Positions 10,926 to 22,610 of a stretch of DNA of 64,000 bases are shown in pieces (within the stretch, counting starts at the first letter, position 1; each line of letters opens with the position of its first letter). Source of the DNA: Trametopsis cervina (lineage: Eukaryota > Basidiomycota > Agaricomycetes > Polyporales > Irpicaceae); the NCBI GenBank assembly GCA_022385755.1, contig MU278350.1, positions 439,965-503,964 on the forward strand, in the 5' to 3' direction. The notes under the pieces were generated by a model. The model saw only the letters and a list, made by a program, of their open reading frames with translations, was not told where the DNA came from and made no database searches. Made by a program: the position numbers and the translations under genes.

Positions 10926-12755
10926 GTATTTTTCTCTTTCGTGTCCTTGACTCTCGAACCTCAGAACTTCCACCGTGCAGCAGTGCTCAATAAGCACGGC
11001 GGGCACGAGTTTGTGTGATAGAGTTTCCGCGGGGTGTTGGATGGCGCCTGTCATCTGATTGGAGATCGCAGAAGCAGGACCGGAATAGGCAAGCGTTGAC
11101 GAGGAAACGGCGCGCTTAGAGCAGGAATGGACGGCGGGTCCCAGGCGGGTGACTCGAAATCTGTTCCCAACGCACTGGATGCGCAGAACAAATTGTGCTG
11201 TAATTGCCATCAGCGTGTGTCCTGTCCATGCAATCCAGATGTGGACAGTACATGGTTCTGTTTTGAATACGGGTGACTACGTTTACGACAGGGGTGGGAG
11301 ATGTCCCGTGCGTTGCACCTCGGGGACGTCGCTTCGGGATGGCCAAGAGAGGTAGGTGTCAATGCAGACAGACGGGGACTAGCCGCGATAGGCAAGCTGG
11401 GTATAGAAACGCAACAGCGAGTGAAGATCATGCGTCGCACTCTTACGTTACCGCACGCACGCCCTCATGGGACTCATGAATGGTGAAACGGAGCGATGTC
11501 GGAAGCTGCGAGCATTCGTGGGGTATATTGGGTACGGTGGCTGCGGCGTTGGCTTCCCGGGGATGCGTGTGGCGAAGCATGAACATGTCAGCCCAAGCAG
11601 TGCCCAAGCCGAGATTCCTCGTTTTATTACTGCTGGCACGGTGTGTGGTGCTGGTGTGCGGGAGGGAGTGTCTTACGGCATGCGAAGCCGAGTGTGTCAC
11701 TCGCACTCGGCGGATGCATTCGTGAACTATGCATAAACAGTGTATACTCTATAGAGGACAGAATGAGGGGTGCGGTGTGCCTCTGGGAGCTAAACGCGGC
11801 TGATATAGAGTTTTGTGCAATGGGGAATCTGATGATCCCTTGGTGCGTATTTGTCGCTGGATGATCAGAGCAGTGATATTAGAGGAATGAATTTATTGAG
11901 GGAGTTATTTGTTGGCCAAGTCTGAATCTGTTTGAATTCCAAGCCACGACCGCTGCTCTGGATCCGAGATTACGATCGTACCTAGCCTCAATATGCTCTC
12001 CCCTTTCGCAACTCTCCTTTGCCGCCCGACACCTCCCCCACTCGCCGCCTGCCGTGCCGCAATCGTGCAGAGAGCGCGTACTGGACAGCGGTGAGTGCGT
12101 CCCCTACAGCGATGGCCACGAGCGAGAGAGCGACGACGCAGGGCCCAGAGGCGGCGATGGGTGACGCAAGAGCCCGCCCTAAAGGCGCACGTGACGCTGT
12201 TGACTGATGTGCGCAGCTTGGTCGTCTGGCTGGCGACACGCAAGCGACATTGCCTCGTCCTTCCCCGTCCACACGAACAGAGTTCTCCATCTCTTTGGGC
12301 ACGAAGTCCTCTCAGGGTCATCTGCACATCCTCAGACCACCCTACTACAGCAGTCTCTGCACACACTCCAGCGTGTGTAGCGACCAGAACAGTGCTGCCA
12401 GCGACAGCTTCTGGCCATCTTGATTGTCTCGCTTTAATCGCATCGCGTCTGCTGCCGTGCTCTACTCTCGTCTCATCCGAGCCAACACCCGTGCTCGAAT
12501 TAGCTGCTGCTCTAACTCGTCTCTACACGAGCGGCAACAAACAACACACCCAACAAACAGAATCGTTGTCCCGTTTTAGTTCTTCCGCCAGTCCGTCTTC
12601 CCGGTCCAGTAAGTTGCTCCATCGCCGTCCGTCCCTTCCTGCCCCAGAATACTGTACCACACACACAACCCATCGCCCTGATCCGGCAAACCAAATCAAT
12701 AGCACACACTCACACCCGCCTCACAGGCCCCAGTCCCGCCCGGCCGCCGTCCGCG
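10926..12755. other. 1.8-kb spacer, no gene recognised
   Basis: Open frames on both strands are under about 155 codons, overlap each other and lack domain signals. The last 400 bp are C-rich and repetitive in ACACAC/CACCC, consistent with the leader of the gene that starts at 12756. Confidence 0.4.
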
Positions 12756-14859
12756 ATGACCCTAATCGTCCAGCAGCCCATCTCCCACATCGGCCTCCCG
12801 CCTCAACAGCTCGATATAGCATACGCCGCCGCCCCGCCCTCCTCCGACCCCGCCACACCCCGCGCCGTCCTCACGCACGCCGCCATCGACATCGTCGCAG
12901 CCGCAGTCACACTCGCGCCCGCACTCACGCCGGCATTGCCCCCAGACAACCCAGAGTACTTCCTCGCATCTGCGTCCCCGAAGCGAAAAGCAGCAGACGA
13001 CGAGCCGCCGCTCGACGCCCCGCGCATCTCCAAGCGTGCCAAGTCAGACGACGATGCCTTCTTCGGCTCACTCGCAGACCAGCAGTCTCGTAAGTCGCTC
13101 TCGCGTTTGTTCGCTCAGCTGCGAATGCTGATATATCGACGTGCTTGGCCACACACAGTCACACAGGTCATCTCGAGCGAAGCAGATCCGATTCAAGCTA
13201 GCATCGAACAGGCTCTCGCCGCCATTCTAACGTACACCGCTTCTTCTTCTTCTTCTTCTTCTTCTCCGGACGTCGTCGTCGTCGATCCCCACTGCCCTAT
13301 ACCGGCCTCGCCACAACCGCCTTCCCAGCCCGAACACGAGCAACACGTTCACGTTCATGTGCCGCCACCGAGAATACCGCTCTCGCCCCTCGCGACGTCG
13401 TTCGCGCCGGACGCTGTAGAAGTAGAAGCACCTACGCCTGCTCTTGCTGCTCGTCCTGCGGCGAGCATACAGCTCCCCCCGCGAAACAGAGTCGTCGAAC
13501 CGCCCTTGTGGAAGATGGCGTGCCGGACACGTGTTGATCACATGTGAGTCTACTTCATTCTGTTATTATCCTTCTTCTTCTTCTGCCTCCTATATGTGCC
13601 CGTCTCTTCGGGAATGAAACGAAAAAGCGAGAGAGCGAGAAAGAAGGAGGGGAGCGGGGAGCGGGGGTACAGTGCTCCCAATTCCTGCTCCTTTATATCC
13701 CTTCGTCTCGCGGCAAAGAATGCCGCTCAGATCCTGTGGCTTGGGAAACTTCGAGCGCCGGCCATCAGTCAGTCAGTTCAGTCGAGTGGCTGCCTCCTTG
13801 CGCAGATGTTGCCCCAGTGGCGGTGCGTCTGCGTCTGTCTGTGGGCGGATGGCATCAATCGCTGTGCGAGGGTTCTCTCTACCTCTTTGTCCTACGTGGG
13901 TTCTCCCCGATCGCACACTTGCCAAGTTTGACTTTGCACTGCTGGTCTGTTCTGCGCGTCTGACGCCTTGCTTGGCTTCCTTGCCTTGCCCGCTTTGCTT
14001 TCTTTCTTTCCGTTTATCTATATTTCTGGACTTCTGAGAACCCTTGGCTAACCTAATATCGTTTCGTTCTAGCGTCTCGATGTACGGCGGCTCCGCCATC
14101 CGCGCGACAATCCTCCAAGAACACGCACACGCCCAAGCGCAAGCGCGGTATAGCAGCAGCCACCACCCGGTCGTACGCCGGTCCGCCCCCGCACCCGTTA
14201 TCGTCCAGCCACCCACAAACGACCTCGAGCTAGAGATATACACGCCCATGACGTTCCACCACCACTCGTCAGATGACAAAGACGGCGGATCGGTGGGCGT
14301 GGATGTTGATATGGCGTTTGAACTTGAAGATGAGGATGAGGAGGAGACTGATTCGGAGGATGATGATGATGAGGAGTTTGAGAGTATAGATGAGGATGGG
14401 GAGGACGTGCTCAGTGTGCATGAGTCTATTCTTGATGTCTCGTTCTCGTCCCCCACAAACGAGTACCCGCATACACACAACGATGACGAGGCATCATCAT
14501 CGTCACCGTCCACACCACACACACACCTCCTACAACCAATAACCATCCCCTCACTCCCCCTCCTTCCCTACTCTTCTCCCTCCTCCTCCTCCTCTCCCCA
14601 TTCCTCTTCCCCATCACATTCCTCTCCCCTCCCCCACTCCTCCTCCTCTTCCTCCCCCTCCCCACAAACAATGCACCACCAAATGCTAATCTGGCCCCCG
14701 CGCCTCCCGCGTCTCTCCGGCATACCCGTATACTGCCTCCGCGAATACCCACAGATGGAGAGACTCGGCACACCAGCCCAGAACCCGCTCGGTGCGAGGG
14801 GGTCGTTGGGTAGGCGGTGTTGTAGGGGTGGAAGTGGAAGTGGGGGGTTCGTGCTCTGA
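12756..14859 (+). CDS. Low-complexity orphan protein with Pro, acidic and Ser-rich blocks
   Basis: Three exons (12756-13089, 13159-13543, 14073-14859) join in phase to 501 residues. The second intron, 529 nt, is about ten times the usual size here. Exon 1 is Ala/Pro-rich with a basic PRISKRAKSDDD segment that may be a nuclear localisation signal. Exon 2 carries a Ser run encoded by a TCT/CTT repeat (about 13241-13266). Exon 3 has an acidic stretch near 14319-14400 (Glu/Asp repeats) and a long Ser/Pro tract at 14560-14670, then a more ordered C-terminus containing QMLIWPPRLPRLSGIPVYCL. I recognise no domain. The basic signal and acidic block would suit a nuclear regulatory protein, which is only a guess. 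Confidence 0.55.
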
Positions 14860-17281
14860 GGTTCTGAGGTTCTGTTTTTTTAAATCCGGTGTTCGTGCTC
14901 GTGTTCCCAATACTTCCGTTCGGTGCTCGTACTCGTCTCGTTTGGATCCCGTACTCGACACATGCTCTTCCCACACACACACACATACATACCCCTGCAA
15001 TCATTCCCTGTCCCCGCCTCGCTTCGTCATCCGCCTCGCCTCGCTTCGCCTTGTCTCTGCACAACTCGCCTCCGTCGTCGCATCGCTCCCCTCCTCTCTT
15101 CTCCTCGCACCCCGGGCCCCGCCTCTCAAAAATCGAATCGGTTTCTTCCCTCTATCTCCGTGCTCGGTCTCCTCTCGTCTCGCAGTTAATCTTGCAATTG
15201 TATCTATACACACATACACAGTTCCCCACCCACCCATACATACATACGAACGTCCATACATCTACACGGCCCAGTTTTTACATACACACACACCCGCCTT
15301 AAACTTCTCCATTCCATGTCTCCCTCTTCTTTCCCCTCGATCTCCTCTTCTGTCTGGCTCGTTTTATTCCTTTTCATTTTCATGGTCTTACTCATTTCGC
15401 TGAGTTATTTTTTCGTTACCCGTTCGTGGTGATATCCAGGATTCTTTTTGGTTTCGTCTTTGTCTTTTTTGTGGACTCGAGCTCGGCTCCCTTGCACCCC
15501 GGTGCACGCACGCAGGAGTTTCTGGACGGACGGACGGGCTGTACATACTTCTTCCTCTTCCTCCCCACCCCACCCACCCCACTCAACCTCTGTTTGTTTG
15601 CCTGTCTCTTTCTTTATCTGTCTGTCTGTCTGTCTCGCTGTGTTCCTTTTTCACTCGCAATCAACGAACCCCACGGTTTTCTCCGGTGCATCTGCCCCTC
15701 CGTCTGACGGAATGAGTTCTATCATCTATCAGCCTGTGCTCGGGTGTCGGAGTGCCCGCACAAGATTTTACAGTAAGTTTTACAGTAAGTGGTACAATAT
15801 GTACCGCCTCGGAGGGGCGTGTGCGTGATATGTCTCAGTTCCGTTTGTTTGCGCAGACGCTACTGTACTATGTATTGCTAGTCATTACGCAGTATGAATC
15901 GACGTTGGGGATGCTTGAGCTTTCTCCCTGCTCTACTTGACGTATATCCTGTGTGTTTTCCCGCAGATCTAGAAGTTGCTGGTGGGTTCCTTATGGGTTA
16001 CCGTTCAGACCTCAGAAGATCTAGAGCGAACACGAAGCTTAATGCACTGCGCATGCGCCGTTCCATCTTCATGAATTCGCAGATGGCTGAACTTGCGGTA
16101 TATTACGCACACGGGGCTCGGCAGAGTCTCGCAAACGAGACTCGTCAGATTTATTTTACGTGCAGGATTACCTGGGGATCACAGCCTCTCAGCCTGAAAC
16201 GACTGCACAGTCGGGACATGGAAAGCTAGCGGCGATGTACGCTGCGTACGCCGTGGGGACGAGCACGTTCCCGGCATGGCAGTACATTACACGCCCGCAC
16301 GAAGCTGCGACATCGGCATGCAGCGAGGCGCAGGTCGTGCACGATGTCATGTCGCCCATGTGATAAAACCAAAATAAGAACATGCTGCTGCTGGTGTATC
16401 TCCGAGGCAGCCGACAACGTGTTGCTGGGAACGTGGAGGGTGGAATTTACCTACCGCGGTTATTCATCCTCTCGGAGTTGGACCCTGCGGCGTTGTGTGT
16501 GCCTGTTGCTCGTGCTACTGCGACCCACTATGCCTGAATTGCCTTTACTGTAAGCAAGCTCGCATTCATTCAGGCGTGCACAGTAAGAATATACACTACA
16601 CTTTCCGTTCTGAGATTTCGGATGAATGCGCTAGGCCGGATGCCGAGGCTAGCGGCCAGGGAAACTGAATGGGGAGATGGCGATAACGGGAGATTGGGCA
16701 GTGTTACAAGGGTGGTACAGGGATGCATATGCCGGGTGGACGCGTACATGGAACCAAACAGACAAGTTGGGGCTGCCTAGTCAAAGTAGGCATAGTTCGA
16801 AGGAAGGAGGGGAATGAAGACGGGTATGGAAGCGTGTATGCGTGGGGAGGATGAGACGGGACGGGACGGGGAGATGCGAGTACAGTACTGGAGAGTATGT
16901 ATTATGATGTAGATGGAGAAGAGATGACATGGAACACTAAGTCGTGAGGCGGTCATGAGGAGTCATCCGTCAGATGATGATACAAGACGTGGGGGCGAGG
17001 CAGCACAACAGGTGAGTGTGTGGTATCCGTGGTATCGAGTCATTGCGTATAACGGCGCGCTGGTGGGAATGAGAGAGAGACAAACGGACAGATGAAAATG
17101 AAAGAAGAGGAAAAACCCATAGTGAAGGTGCAGACCATAAAACGCGTGTCGCGTCAAAGACGTCAGCGGTATACACTGCGTGCCTCGACATGACTGATTA
17201 AGTGGGGGAACTTGATGGAGCGAACAGAAAACGTGTCGGACGCGTGTGCGATGGGCCTGTCCGTCAATGACACACGGCTTC
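14860..17281. other. 2.4-kb spacer with long pyrimidine-rich tract
   Basis: From about 14900 to 15660 the plus strand is strongly pyrimidine-rich, with CACACA and CATACA microsatellites near 14966-15010 and 15200-15300, and TCTG repeats at 15615-15636. A 12-bp direct repeat (TTTTACAGTAAG) occurs at about 15766-15789. From 16600 to 17160 the plus strand turns purine-rich. No protein or RNA gene is recognised. Part may be promoter for an unseen transcript or 3' flank of the flanking convergent genes. Confidence 0.4.
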
Positions 17282-19078
17282 TCAGAGCATCAGCTGCAGA
17301 CTGTGCGAGTGCCCGAACCCGCTCGTCGTGTCCGGCGCCCACGGCCAGCTCTGCCAGGCAGAAAAAACGTGCATCAGCGATAGCGGCACCACGAGGCAAA
17401 TGCGTGTCTCAGAAACTTACCCTATGAGACGGGTCGTCGCGCGGCTTGTGCCCCATCCAACTCTCACGTCGAGTCGTAATAAGCGGGAGGACCCCCACCG
17501 CATCTGTGTCCTCCTTGCTCTTCAGCTGCACGCTGACACGTCGTGCGTGCCCCGCGCGTTGACCAGCCACAGCGCGATACGGAAATTCATCGCCTTTCAG
17601 CGACTCTTCTTGCTTCTCCGTTTCCTTCTTCTCGGGCTCTTCGATTGCAGGCTCCTGTATGGGCGGTAAGGCTGCCATCGGTGCACCGCTGACGCTGTGC
17701 AGCTCTTCGTACACGGGTGCGCTGAACGCACGAGGAACAGACGAGGCCGGGAGGCTTGAGATCGTCTCGTAGTACGGCGAGTGGAAGGTCACCGACTCGG
17801 GAGAATACGGCGAGTAGCCTGAGGCCACGCTGGTCACAAGAGGTGAGTAGCTTGGATAACTCCACGTGTAGTGGGGGCTGGACATGTTTGAGGGCGGGGG
17901 CGGTGCTACTGCAGGGACCGGTGCAGGAGCGGGAGCGTGTGCAGCTGCCGGTGCGCGCTGAGGAACATGCTGGTGCGCGGGGGGAGGAGCAGGTGCGGAG
18001 GTAGGACCCGAGCCGACAGGGAAGTACGTCGTCCCGTGGTACTGCACAGTGCCGGATGGAATCACCTGCACGGGAGACAGCTGGACTGGCGACTGCGGCT
18101 GCATCTGAACTGGCGGAGGGCGAGGAGCGGTGCGTATCTCGGGTAGCTTCGGGATCAAGGGCTCTGGGTGCTTGTACGCGCAGAGGGGGCCTCTAATGCA
18201 GTTCGGCCACGCAAGACACGGTGTGTGCGGGACAACTAGGAGGAAGGGCAATGTCAATTGGAAAACATTTAACAAATATGGTGAGGAGCAACGTACACAA
18301 TTGGACGGCTTCGGGATGCAAGTACGGGCAGTCTCTGACTCGACACAGGCCCTGAACGTAAGCCCAGCAGTGACTGTGCTTTGATGCCGCCCTTCCGCGA
18401 GCGGTGCCGTAGGATTCACCTTGGCCAACGGTGGGGTCGTTCGGGAAGCGTACGTCCTTTGTCGCACTCATCGCTAGAGGGATGTCGTGGATGCTGAAAA
18501 TAATCATAGTCAGTTTCGGTGACGGTGCGTCGATGGTGCTCGGTTTACGTACTACCCGCAGTCGTCGCCCAAGGGACACCATCCTTGGTTCTTGACAAAA
18601 TGCCTACACAGCGTTGTGCGCCAGGACAATGGCCGGAATTGAGGGGGTTGCGAGGCCGCTGTCGGGGAGGGCGCACTTGGCGGTATCGACTGGTAAATCC
18701 ACCCGAAATTGCTCATGTCCGCAGGTGCCGGCGGGGGGGAGAGCGTTGGCCACATGAAACTCGGTGCAGCGGCTGGAAGTGGGAAAGAAAATCGGGGATT
18801 AAAGCCAGGGACGCCTCTCTGCTGGGGGAGGAGCTGTTGAGTAATGTAGGAGTGCTGGAGCGCAAAACACGTACAATGACTGGCACCATCGGCTGCGCCA
18901 TCGGATACGGAGTCGAGACTGGTATGTCGCGCGAATGCAGGTATTTGCACTGATCACCTTGTGGACAATTGCCGAGGGCATAATTTCTACAGAGCTTGGC
19001 TGTTGAAGAGACGTCAGCGAGAGCCCTCCCGGTGTGCTTGTTTGCTGTCCACGTACTTCGAAAGCGCCCCGACGCCAT
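17282..19078 (-). CDS. Protein with four CCCH zinc fingers
   Basis: The first exon, starting at the ATG at 19078, is only about 22 nt (MASGRFR). At least six exons follow in phase down to a TGA at 17282-17284. The four fingers are CRNYALGNCPQGDQCKYLH (CX7CX5CX3H), CRHFVKNQGWCPLGDDCGYIH (CX8CX5CX3H, split by an intron after GY), CWAYVQGLCRVRDCPYLH (CX7CX4CX3H) and CLAWPNCIRGPLCAYKH (CX5CX5CX3H). Between fingers 1 and 2, and after finger 4, the chain is Pro/Ala/Ser/Tyr-rich and disordered. A basic segment (RAGHARRVSVQLKSK) precedes the last exon, which ends in SWPWAPDTTSGFGHS. CCCH proteins usually bind RNA and control stability or translation of messages. The tandem arrangement supports that role here, but no specific orthologue is identified. 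Confidence 0.8.
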
Positions 19079-20983
19079 AGCGATGTTTGGAGCGAATTAG
19101 AGGCTTGAGAGCGAATCTGCACGAGAAAACCGAGTATCCGTCTGACGATGAGACCTAGAGCAAGAAGTGTCAGAGGGAGAGGAAGGATCCCACTGTCAGA
19201 TTCTTATATCGCGGTAGCGGACAGAGTGGATGCAAATGCCCAAGTACGAACCAGGTAGTAGCGCACGTGAGAAGCACGCGAACGGGGACGCTCCAAGCTT
19301 ATAGTCTCTGGCCGGCACAAGAAATGGGCAAGACGGTGGCCCGTCGCCATTCTTATGAGAGCCTTCGGACCAAACAATAAGTTCTGGCCGGAATTAAAAG
19401 TCAGAGAGGCGGTGGTCGATTGAGTGTGTGAGTCAAAGCCGTAGAGTACATCCAGTGCAGTCGGTGCATAAATCTTCCTCGTCGATGAGAGCATAGTGGA
19501 CAGCCTTGGGCAAAGAGTGCAGGTCGTATTTTTGCGCTGGGGCTCACTTTCAAATGCACCGCTCTCACCACGAACACGCCGTCGACACGATGCCTGGCTT
19601 TGCCTGCAGGTGAGCGTCGGACCTGAACCGGGTCAATCTTGCGATCAAGATTGCTTACGTAAGCCCTCTCGGGATGCGGCGTCCTCCGTGTCTCGTGTTG
19701 ACTATGGCAGCGGGCCTGCACTCACACCGACATTACCGCACTGAAGCGTGGCCAGCCTGTCCCCGCGACGGCAGATATAAACACAGACATGCGTCCCCAA
19801 GCAAAATGAGGTGCTCACCCAGCGAAAATGACCTATTTCCGCCTCCCATGGGCCGCATGCCAGCCTAACATTGCGCCGCCTGCGTGGATGCCTGCCTGTG
19901 CGCAATCTGTGCAGTGACAGCCTTCTTGGAGATTGGAGCTTGGAGTAGTGCCATTCGCAGCTAGACGATGAGGGGGGGAAGATGGACGTTGCGTGCAGAC
20001 GTCGGTGAGCACGCCAGGGTGGTCTCTACACGAGTCGCCGCTCCCTTGGGACTTGCATTCTTGATACAGCGACCACGGACAAGCAGCCTTCTGTTACGCG
20101 TCTCCAACCCTCGCGCGGCGGCTTGTGCGGCACTCGCAGTCAACAAGAAATAATGTCGTCGAGGTCGAGCAGACGGACGACATATAAAGTGGATAGGAGG
20201 CAGAGGCAGACGACCTGAGCACTCTCTCGTCAAAACAACTTCGATCTCAGATTCTCGATTACTCTTTCGATCACTGACGTTGCCTGGCCAAGGGCTGCTG
20301 TGAAGCTACTGACAACTCGCCAGTTACAAACTTCCACCTTCCGACGTCTGCAAAGCAACATTCAGACAGGGGGCCGCGGGATTAGTGGCAGTGTTAGAAT
20401 TTTGATAGTGAGTACTTAGAGGGCACTGCTCCATGAATCTTGGCTAACACGCATCTTGCAGGCACAGCGATCGAGTTCGTGTTAGACTGAGTGCCTGCAC
20501 TTCAGCATCCGGTGAGTTGGTGTGTGGCCACAGTACTGTACATACATTGATTGGGTACATCGACGACAGACAACTTTCAGTATCGAACAAGCCACCTCGC
20601 GACATCTACAGTATTTACATGGCGCATGTATGCTGTTGTGGGAGTAGTGTGTAGTACCAACTACGTAGCTCGTACAAATGGTGCTAGATAGTAGGGCACA
20701 GTAAATAATGATAGTAAATAAATATAATCCACATCACGCGAGAAGCCCATCCGTATGAGCGATTAGTGTTGTATATTAGGATAGAGTATAGAGGCATGCG
20801 GCAAGGAGGATGCAACGACAGGACCAGTCTACGACGGCCGGCGGGGGGTCCCAGGTGTGCTGATTATACCTGGCCCGCGAGGCTTTGGGCCGTCGAGAAC
20901 GGATGACGGATGTCGGACTCCTCAAGCTGGTACCGTTTACGAGGGGGCATCGAAAAGTCCTGACGAAGGGGGAAAAACTGACT
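19079..20983. other. 1.9-kb spacer, no gene recognised
   Basis: This holds the upstream region of the CCCH gene. A 96-codon ATG-initiated frame on the minus strand (19494-19204) lies about 125 bp upstream of that gene and could be a leader ORF or a spurious frame. From 20540 to 20800 the DNA is locally AT-rich (GTAAATAATGATAGTAAAT). Confidence 0.35.
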
Positions 20984-22610
20984 TTAAGGTTTGTCGTGCA
21001 TCGGAAAATACATGGTACTAGATACCTCGATCTCCCCTTGCGCTGGTAGCCGCGACGTCAGCAGAGGGCTATTGAAGACACGGTGCGGTGTCATACCATG
21101 CGCCAGCTCCCAGCTTCGCGAGTGCTTGCGGTTCGAGAGGTCTTGCACGTCCATCTGCATGTCCTGCTGGGAGGTGCCGGTCCCGTATGCCTGTGGGTGG
21201 GTTAGCGGGTCTAGCGGCACAGCCACATGTTAGGCTTTGTCGTACCTGGCTCAGTGTGTTCACCGGTGCTGTCATCCCAGTCACATCATGTGGACTCCAC
21301 TGCATCTCCCGCAACGCTCTCCATCCGCTCACGCTGTCCTGCATTGACACGCCGTTCGTTTTGCTATTGGAAGTACGTCAGTGGGTTGGCTATGCTGATG
21401 ACTGCGCATCGGATACGCACTATGCAACCTGCTCGTGACTTTGTTTTGGACTCGACCTCGCGTCCATGTGCGAGGTCAACGGCTCCTCTTGCGCAAAAGA
21501 CTGACGCGAGGATGATTCTGATGCTTGTGCGGTTTAAGAAGCTGTACACAATCGCCTGGCACTTCTACTCACCTTCGCTCCCTTCTGCCCTATAAGCTTC
21601 AACTAACGACGCCACTGGATTGATAGGTCAGATGGGCCCAAGACAAGGGAGAGATGGGACATACTGAGGGCATCACGGCGCTCCTCTGCGGTGTTGACCT
21701 GCTGCAACGCCTGGCTCTCGACATCGAGGCATGTTTTGTATCGCTTGAAAGCTTCTTGTGTATCGCGCTGTGCGCGGGTCAACGCCGCGCGTGCACTCCG
21801 TAGAGTCCGCCCTGAGCCGTACACAGTCAGCATTCCCCGTGCCGATAACGAGCGCGAACGGCCACTCACTGTTTGTTTCCACCTCTCCCACGACGGCCTG
21901 TATGTTGTCGGGAAAAGTGACCCCCGTTGGCGAGGGCCCGAAGCCCTGACTCTGATCTGTGGAACAGCAGAAATTCGATGAGATTACGGCATAGCGGGTC
22001 GGGAGCGGGAGCGGTCATCCGTACCTCGGTCGTCAAGAGTGTCCCAGCTCATTGACGGCGACGTGGTGAGGTCCTCTGAGAGTTTGGCGTTGATGTATTG
22101 CTGGACGGATCGTGGGGATCGGGTTGCGGTCTGGCCGTTGCGCAGACGGGGGTTGTGGGGGATGCCCGCGGCCTGGCGTTCGATGAATTTCTTGAGGAAG
22201 GTGAGCTCGACGTTGTCGGGCATGACATACGGCGGGCCCTGTATCTCGCCCTTCTGCATGAGTAGCTCGAGGTGGGACATGACCTTGTCCTTGAGCTGCT
22301 GCAGCCACTCGTGCAGCTCCATATGGTCTTGATCAGCGCGGGCATCGTAGTCCTGCCGGCGCCTCGCCTTGCGCCAGTAGGTCTTGGTCAACTTGAGGGC
22401 CCGGTTGACCTCGGAGTCGAGGATGCGGTACCATTCTGTAGCTTGACGGTTGAGGCGGACGGGGAGAACACCAGGTTGCACCCGTAGTTGTATCGTCGAG
22501 CGGCCCTCGCTGTCTGGCGGGCTGAGGCTGCCCTTCTGGCCTTGATTGCCGCGAGTGGCCCCGCGGGAGACGTTCCCGAGCTCGGGCCACGGCAGGTCGT
22601 CGGTGAGCAT
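20984..22610 (-). CDS. Multi-exon coiled-coil orphan protein
   Basis: The first exon runs from the ATG at 22610 to about 22027. It encodes a helical region with WYRILDSEVNRALKLTKTYW and a Leu/Gln-rich helix around ELHEWLQQLKDKVMSHLELL. Further short exons join in phase: one with QGFGPSPTGVTFPDNI, one coiled coil (ARAALTRAQRDTQEAFKRYK), a small exon MASLVEAYRAEGSE, one with EEPLTSHMDA, one with GVSMQDSVSGWRALREM, and a last exon ending YFPMHDKP before the stop at 20984. The frame continuity over about seven exons makes the gene believable. I recognise no family. The helix-rich start and middle coiled coil suggest a structural or scaffold protein. The exact borders of the exons between 21360 and 21700 are the weakest part. 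Confidence 0.6.

Noticed and set aside
13773..14546. 257-codon minus-strand frame with long Ser runs
   Set aside because: Antisense to the acidic exon of the orphan gene; Ser runs are complements of Glu/Asp codons.
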